Below are positions 61,601 through 64,000 of a stretch of 64,000 nt of DNA, one piece after another. Below the pieces are notes generated by a model. It ran no database searches and was not told where the DNA came from. It saw only the letters and a list, made by a program, of their open reading frames with translations. The stretch covers positions 24,577,629-24,641,628 of the forward strand of contig OW387147.1 in the NCBI GenBank assembly GCA_936440205.1, written 5' to 3'. This DNA is from Lepidonotus clava (taxonomy: Eukaryota; Annelida; Polychaeta; Phyllodocida; Polynoidae). Both the position numbers and the translations under genes were made by a program. Position 1 is the first letter of the stretch, and each line of letters opens with the position of its first letter.

Positions 61601-63717
61601 GGCACCTTCACACTTACCTGAGGAGTTGCCGGGGGTGTAGAATCAAACAGGCACCTTCACACCTACCTGAGGAGTTGCCGGGGGTGTAGAATCAAACAGA
61701 CACCTTCACACCTACCTGAGGAGTTGCCGGGGGTGTAGAATCAAACAGGCACCTTCACACTTACCTGAGGAGTTGCCAGGGGTGTAGAATTAAACAGACA
61801 CCTTCACACCTACCTGAGGAGTTGCCGGGGGTGTAGAATCAAACAAACACCTTCACACTTACCTGAAGAGTTGCCATAGGTGTGGTCATGTTTTGGGCCA
61901 GTGCCGGAGGACGCCGCCCCTCCTTTGTGACGTATCCACTGAAACTGGTCCCTGTCCACTATAAGGGGCGTATAGCCACAGATTCCAGGGGTCTCGAAGT
62001 CACAGGTTACGGATGCAACTGAAACAAATGCATTTATTTTAAGAGTTTTGTACAGAAAGGAAAGATTCTACTCTAGCTCCCAAATCTGTATTTGCTTGCC
62101 ATTATCTAAAACATAAAAAGATTGCTTTTCATAGTTAGATAGTTCCATTATTGTTAGAGAGGTGCGGTTAGCACACTGTTCAAGAGTCCAAGTAATTTGG
62201 CCACAACGCACAACCTTGAATTCCTAATCAGCTAATTACCATTCTCAGCCAATTTGGTTCTTTCTACATAGATCAAGCTATAAGAATATAGGTGCTGAGC
62301 TATGAAGCACAACTCAAGGGATTTCCATGATGCACAACCAAAGGCCTTCAATGACGCACAATCAAAGGCACTAACATGATGCATAACCAAGGGCCTTTAG
62401 ATGATATAAAATCAAAGGCATACGCATGGTGCATAACTCAGTGCCCTAATATGATTCATAAGTCAGGGCCTTTACATGAGCTACTCACCAGCAAGTTCAT
62501 CCGACTTGTCTGGACAGTCCTTGACACCGTCTCCAACCTGCTTCAGGCCTACACAAGTGTTTGTCTGGATGCAGGTAAACTGGTTGGCCTTGCAGTCTTG
62601 TAAAAGAAGCACATACCTTACTGTTAGCTAATAGTTACATCTTTGAATGGGACCTGCAATATCGGATTATTGTTACAGCATTCTTGAAACTTGTGTATAT
62701 AAACAGCTATGGGTGGTCCAATATCAATTGTAAATTTAAAGCTTACTTTTAAGGGAAACAAAATAGTTACTGTCTCATGACACTATATCAATCCTTCAAA
62801 AAACGTTGAGAAATTATTGGTTTTATTTCGTATAATGAATCAGAGACATACTACAGCTTGGGATATTGCAGTAGTCCCAGGAGCCTTCCACTGAGGTGTA
62901 GCACCACGGCCCTCCTGCTTTACCATCCGGGTTACGACAGTAGTTCCCAATGTCTCCGAAGGTGGCGTCAGGAAATCGCAGAACTCTTGAACCATTGGTG
63001 AACTGCAGGTCAACTTTAGACCATTCCACGCAAGGGTTCTGTCGGAAATGTAATTATACTTTTTTCCACTTATGTCAAGTATAACATCCGAATCAAAATA
63101 ATATATTCGGGGAAAGTAAGAATAAATAACTAGGACAAGTTAACACGATGGGGTTCAGGTGTTTGCCATTCCAAGTAAATGTATTGCAATTCAAAAGGAC
63201 ATGAGTATTGTGGCATCTGCTCTAATAAAAAAGGGACACATGTAAGGTTGTCTGGCCCAACTGGGACTTACCCCATTCTTTGTGACGTTTGCACTTCCCA
63301 TATAGAACCTTCCTGTGTGTGAGACGAGGCAGCCGGTTTCTGAGGGGAAAACCGATATAACGTGAGCTATTGGTCAATATTACCCCTTCAGTTGAGGGTA
63401 GATGTTACTTTTCTATACAGAAAAATATCAAGTGGGTGGGAAAAAAGGGAACGCATTGCTGGGATTCTTTGATTTGCCAAAATATTTGAATGGGTAATGG
63501 TAAGTGAATCTTTTAATTCTTAATATTTGCATTGTCTTGAGACAATACTTATTATTATCATCTCATGTATTGACTTTAATTCAGTTGAGGACCCATAAAC
63601 AAACCGTACCACAGTTGGCTGTTTCGTCCGATCCGTCTTTGCAGTCGTCGTTGCCGTCACAGGCCAAAGACTGTTTTACACAAAGTCCATTCCCACACGA
63701 AAACTCGTCGCTTTTAC
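38513..63717 (-). CDS. Multi-module DEG/ENaC channel: LDLa, kringle and MAM ectodomain (5' partial)
   Basis: Twenty-eight exons in transcript order: 63717-63610, 63339-63272, 63038-62852, 62596-62489, 62018-61863, 60816-60617, 58264-58123, 57634-57521, 57049-56780, 54665-54546, 53972-53943, 53476-53231, 52634-52464, 51961-51784, 51473-51382, 50162-49800, 48819-48688, 48106-47996, 47399-47256, 46881-46821, 46160-46036, 45660-45578, 44797-44699, 43468-43309, 42864-42802, 41732-40238, 39933-39842, 38787-38513. All phases join, giving about 1,797 aa. Six LDLa, four kringle and two MAM domains precede a DEG/ENaC finger-palm-TM2 region. This is a predicted plasma-membrane trimeric cation channel of the ASIC/FaNaC/ENaC superfamily. 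The DEG/ENaC family has TM1 near the N-terminus; it is absent here and should lie beyond 64,000. Module exons are nearly all phase 1-1, the signature of exon shuffling. Ligand and gating are unknown. An alternative reading, a secreted multi-module gene wrongly joined to a channel, is made unlikely by unbroken phase through 47399-46821. Confidence 0.9.
40238..41732 (-). CDS. DEG/ENaC palm exon with a roughly 460-residue insertion
   Basis: The 1,495-base exon begins with the family motif [20 protein letters not shown]. It then runs 460 further residues before the pre-pore strand in the next exon, where ASICs have about 30 residues. The inserted part is rich in Leu, Glu, Lys and Asp and looks helical. 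It has four cysteines and five N-glycosylation sequons (NMT, NLT, NGT, NLS, NMS), consistent with an extracellular position. I recognise no domain in it. Confidence 0.88.
41873..42801. other. Introns of the DEG/ENaC region
   Basis: A 23-bp direct duplication (TTTACTCTGCAAATTTTTTG / TTTACTCTGCAAATACA) lies near 41937-41970. The other introns between 38788 and 46035 are AT-rich and show no element with clear ends. Confidence 0.5.
42802..46160 (-). CDS. DEG/ENaC finger and palm exons
   Basis: Exons 46160-46036, 45660-45578, 44797-44699, 43468-43309 and 42864-42802. They carry [17 protein letters not shown], the [13 protein letters not shown] strand, [19 protein letters not shown], then the cysteine-rich thumb ([45 protein letters not shown]). 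The order and cysteine spacing match ASIC/FaNaC channels. Confidence 0.93.
46499..46837. repeat. 173-bp tandem duplication including a splice donor
   Basis: Two head-to-tail copies (46499-46671 and 46672-46837) are almost identical apart from small indels. Each contains the complement of GAAGACTTTGTGCACGA plus GCAAGTATAATTAATAATT, so the last coding bases of exon 46881-46821 and its GC donor are present twice. The copy at the exon is functional by position; the other lies downstream in the intron. Confidence 0.9.
46821..47399 (-). CDS. Linker and start of the DEG/ENaC finger (two exons)
   Basis: Exon 47399-47256 encodes a 48-residue linker. Exon 46881-46821 encodes [19 protein letters not shown], which aligns with ASIC FYDRAGHDIRDMLLS. 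The second exon ends with GA followed by GCAAGT. Only this GC donor puts the next exon (CLWESRSC) in frame and gives the ASIC spacing between the Asp and Cys. Confidence 0.75.
46908..46930. repeat. (TA)n microsatellite
   Basis: About eleven TA units in the intron before exon 46881-46821. Confidence 0.9.
47996..48106 (-). CDS. LDLa domain 6 exon
   Basis: Phase 1-1 exon: [27 protein letters not shown]. Joining to the next exon changes the usual last cysteine codon to Phe (T + TT), so the sixth cysteine is lost in the spliced product. Read-through of the donor would have given Cys. Confidence 0.82.
48688..48819 (-). CDS. LDLa domain 5 exon, acceptor inside a MITE
   Basis: Phase 1-1 exon: [28 protein letters not shown]. 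The exon begins within the terminal inverted repeat of the element at 48816-49406, which supplies the AG of the acceptor and the first four coding bases. Only five cysteines are visible in this exon because the usual first one is missing. Confidence 0.8.
48816..49406. mobile_element. 591-bp MITE with TA target site
   Basis: Terminal inverted repeats TACCCTGTTTCCACCAAAA (left) and the complement of TTTTGGTGGAAACAGGGCA (right) match at 18 of 19 bases and are flanked by TA on both sides (48814-48815, 49407-49408). TGTTTCCA(C/T)CAAA recurs inside near 48934, 49144 and 49309, with many CGATTTT/AATCGT motifs. There is no transposase frame. A TA duplication suggests a Tc1/mariner-type non-autonomous element. 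Its left end overlaps the 5' edge of the LDLa 5 exon. Confidence 0.8.
49800..50162 (-). CDS. MAM domain 2, C-terminal half
   Basis: A phase 1-1 exon of 363 bases with [60 protein letters not shown] and LPGLCPQQ, the second half of a MAM domain. A second in-frame acceptor 6 bases downstream (50156) would drop two residues. Confidence 0.9.
50290..50801 (+). mobile_element. 5'-truncated non-LTR retrotransposon (LINE) 3' end
   Basis: A plus-strand frame open from 50306 to a stop at 50618 encodes the C-terminal end of a CR1/L2-like reverse transcriptase ORF ([16 protein letters not shown], then [18 protein letters not shown], then FNSALKG). About 160 bases of 3' untranslated sequence end in an A-rich tail after AATAAAG near 50769-50800. 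It sits antisense in the intron after the nested kringle. No clear target-site duplication was found. Confidence 0.75.
50947..50973. repeat. Poly-T tract
   Basis: Twenty-seven T with flanking TTG units. It could be the tail of a minus-strand retroposed copy, but no body is recognisable next to it. Confidence 0.7.
51382..51961 (-). CDS. Kringle domain 4, nested inside MAM 2 (two exons)
   Basis: Exons 51961-51784 and 51473-51382 together form a phase 1-1 cassette with an internal phase 2 intron in the CRNP motif. Cysteines: [32 protein letters not shown]. The cassette lies between the two halves of a MAM domain. Confidence 0.9.
52164..52192. repeat. (AAC)n microsatellite
   Basis: About ten AAC units in the intron between MAM 2a and kringle 4. 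Confidence 0.9.
52464..52634 (-). CDS. MAM domain 2, N-terminal half
   Basis: A phase 1-1 exon beginning with the MAM pattern [12 protein letters not shown], then RWVRRG and [17 protein letters not shown]. It stops at the same point as the first exon of MAM 1. The C-terminal half is not the next exon: two kringle exons intervene. Confidence 0.85.
52601..53105. repeat. Decayed tandem array copying a splice acceptor
   Basis: The 5' end of exon 52634-52464 and its acceptor (plus strand CAGTTAGCACTGCGCTCCAC then CCCGCTGTGAAAGCAGAG) recur in degraded form upstream in the intron. CAGTTAGC-type blocks are at about 52701, 52829 and 52876, with weaker ones at 52973 and 53057. CCCGCTGTGA-type blocks are at about 52905, 52990 and 53083. 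They are separated by AT-rich AATTTACAATAA spacers. Confidence 0.7.
53231..53476 (-). CDS. Kringle domain 3 exon
   Basis: A phase 1-1 exon with all six cysteines: [42 protein letters not shown] and NTSSS are potential N-glycosylation sites. Confidence 0.92.
53943..53972 (-). CDS. Candidate 30-nt microexon
   Basis: Thirty bases between a good acceptor (TGTTCTGATTTCAG) and a donor (GTATGT) fit phase 1-1 exactly between LDLa4 and kringle 3. It would add [10 protein letters not shown] as a linker. Skipping it also keeps the frame, so it could be an optional cassette. Confidence 0.5.
54546..54665 (-). CDS. LDLa domain 4 exon
   Basis: Phase 1-1 exon: [33 protein letters not shown]. All six cysteines are present. 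Confidence 0.9.
55604..55685. repeat. (CA)n microsatellite
   Basis: Eighty-two bases of almost pure CA with one interruption (CAACA near 55620). It lies in the 2.1-kb intron between kringle 2 and LDLa 4, which also holds a SINE and a degenerate GACCCAGGGTATAG-type repeat at 55205-55420. Confidence 0.95.
55783..56200 (-). mobile_element. tRNA-derived SINE
   Basis: Read on the minus strand, the head TAGCTCAATTGGTAGAGTG carries a tRNA A-box. A B-box-like stretch and a roughly 300-bp body follow. The 3' end is GACATTAAGCTAACCC plus a run of AAAC/GAAC units, the tail style known from molluscan and other invertebrate SINEs. It has the same orientation as the channel gene. No clear target-site duplication was seen and the 5' end is approximate. 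Confidence 0.7.
56780..57049 (-). CDS. Kringle domain 2 exon
   Basis: A complete kringle in one phase 1-1 exon of 270 bases: [36 protein letters not shown]. Confidence 0.92.
57521..57634 (-). CDS. LDLa domain 3 exon
   Basis: Phase 1-1 exon: [33 protein letters not shown]. All six cysteines and the acidic calcium motif are present. Confidence 0.9.
58123..62018 (-). CDS. MAM domain 1 (three exons)
   Basis: Exons 62018-61863, 60816-60617 and 58264-58123. It starts [11 protein letters not shown], with FQWIRH and GPKHDHTYG in the N-terminal half. It continues with [20 protein letters not shown] and ends [12 protein letters not shown]. These are the canonical landmarks of a MAM adhesion domain. 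The first intron, after GNSSG in phase 1, contains the 49-bp minisatellite; the second intron is 2.35 kb. Confidence 0.92.
58265..60616. other. Large intron inside MAM 1
   Basis: A 2.35-kb intron. The part at about 58740-58950 has many GGCGATTA / TAATCGCC motifs after GGTCCCCACGTGGCGAC, resembling one end of a MITE whose other end I could not find. The rest is AT-rich with no recognisable gene. Confidence 0.45.
61010..61080. repeat. Relative of the 25.1-kb hairpin element
   Basis: GGTCACATTTACAAGACCTT and TGCAAGATTTTTAAGG followed by CTTGTAAAGGTCTTGGAAACG form an inverted repeat. They align with one arm of the element at 25121-25276. Confidence 0.5.
61224..61863. repeat. 49-bp minisatellite built from a splice donor
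   Basis: The string ACCTGAGGAG or a close variant recurs every 49 bases at 61224, 61273, 61322 and so on to 61861, fourteen times. The last is the true donor of MAM exon 62018-61863. Each unit in transcript orientation reads GGCAACTCCTCAG then GTAAGT or GTAGGT, so every copy is a strong 5' splice site. GTAAGT copies lie at 61420, 61518, 61616, 61763 and 61861, giving a partial 98-bp higher-order period. Two more decayed copies are visible at about 61135-61220. Confidence 0.95.
62489..62596 (-). CDS. LDLa domain 2 exon, sixth cysteine missing
   Basis: Phase 1-1 exon with [13 protein letters not shown] and [11 protein letters not shown]. The SDE calcium motif is intact, but the usual last cysteine is absent before the splice. 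The next cysteine is the first of the following MAM domain (VTCDFE). Confidence 0.8.
62852..63339 (-). CDS. Kringle domain 1 (two exons)
   Basis: Exons 63339-63272 and 63038-62852 join in phase 0 inside the domain, after NVTKNG. All six kringle cysteines are present ([31 protein letters not shown]). Kringles bind lysine-type ligands or other proteins outside the cell. Confidence 0.92.
63610..63717 (-). CDS. LDLa domain 1 exon
   Basis: A single phase 1-1 exon of 36 residues with the LDL-receptor class A pattern: [26 protein letters not shown]. The D-x3-D-x-SDE calcium cage is complete. It is the most 5' exon of the channel in the window. Confidence 0.9.
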
Positions 63718-63896
63718 CTGAAAATAAATTAACATGCCATTACGTTTACTATCATTAGGGGACTCAATCAGCTCGTCATAGGGGGGCATCAATTTATCCC
63801 TGGGTTGGGGCTTTTGACCTTTTCGAATTCTATATCTATATCGTATCAGTAAGGAGCTGTATACCCTTTGGTAGTGCTGAATAGTCAAGCCCCCAC

Positions 63897-63945
63897 AATG
63901 GACGCGGTGATTCAGTGTTAAACCTACGACGACACCGCGTCCATT
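63897..63945. repeat. Short inverted repeat
   Basis: AATGGACGCGGTG at 63897-63909 and its exact complement at 63933-63945 are separated by a 23-base loop. A 16-base palindrome TTTTGAAATTTCAAAA directly follows. It lies in the intron upstream of LDLa 1 and may be the end of an element or a structured site. Confidence 0.6.
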
Positions 63946-64000
63946 TTGAAATTTCAAAACTTAAACAAAACGCACTGGGACAATTGGCGTCCAAATAAAC

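Noticed and set aside
61224-61863. CRISPR-like array
   Set aside because: The 49-bp units have no unique spacers, the sequence is animal, and the unit is clearly derived from the adjacent exon and donor.

Overview
This window is animal nuclear DNA. It has long AT-rich introns with GT-AG splicing, microsatellites, a tRNA-derived SINE, a truncated LINE and several MITE-like elements. The gene content (a multi-module LDLa/kringle/MAM ion channel) and the SINE tail style suggest a marine invertebrate such as a lophotrochozoan or lancelet, but the sequence alone does not fix the taxon.

Layout. Positions 1-24.1 kb hold no confidently coding gene. They contain GC-rich, promoter-like islands at about 8.1-8.4, 9.05-9.12, 14.0, 17.2, 18.1 and 20.1 kb, with RFX X-box palindromes, ETS/NRF1/YY1-type sites and a recurring GAGC[A/T]GCTC 9-mer. 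They also contain a 704-bp TTAA-flanked foldback element and a tiny palindrome with an 8-bp target-site duplication. From 24.1 to 31.9 kb on the plus strand lies a complete six-coding-exon short-chain dehydrogenase/reductase (404 aa) with an unusual Lys/Glu-rich C-terminal tail. A gene-poor gap follows (about 33-38 kb). From 38.5 kb to beyond the right edge on the minus strand lies the 3' part of a very large gene: 28 exons in the window, about 1,797 aa, with the 5' end outside.

The minus-strand gene is the main result. Reading 5' to 3', its exons encode LDLa, kringle, LDLa, MAM, LDLa, kringle, LDLa, a 30-nt microexon, kringle, a MAM half, a whole kringle, the other MAM half, two LDLa, and then a DEG/ENaC (ASC-family) finger/palm region ending in a pore helix with a GGS filter and a short cytoplasmic tail. 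A roughly 460-residue, helix-rich insertion encoded by one 1,495-nt exon sits between the C-x-C-x3-C region and the pre-pore strand, where ASICs have about 30 residues. TM1 must lie beyond the right edge, so the adhesion-type modules appear to be built into the channel ectodomain. One kringle is inserted into a MAM domain at exactly the intron position that is empty in the other MAM.

Several exon edges of this gene are copied into tandem repeats or derived from repeats. A 49-bp minisatellite repeats a splice donor about 14 times. A decayed array repeats a splice acceptor. A 173-bp duplication repeats a GC-type donor. The acceptor of one LDLa exon lies inside a MITE terminal repeat. The two genes are convergent, and nothing in the sequence links their functions.
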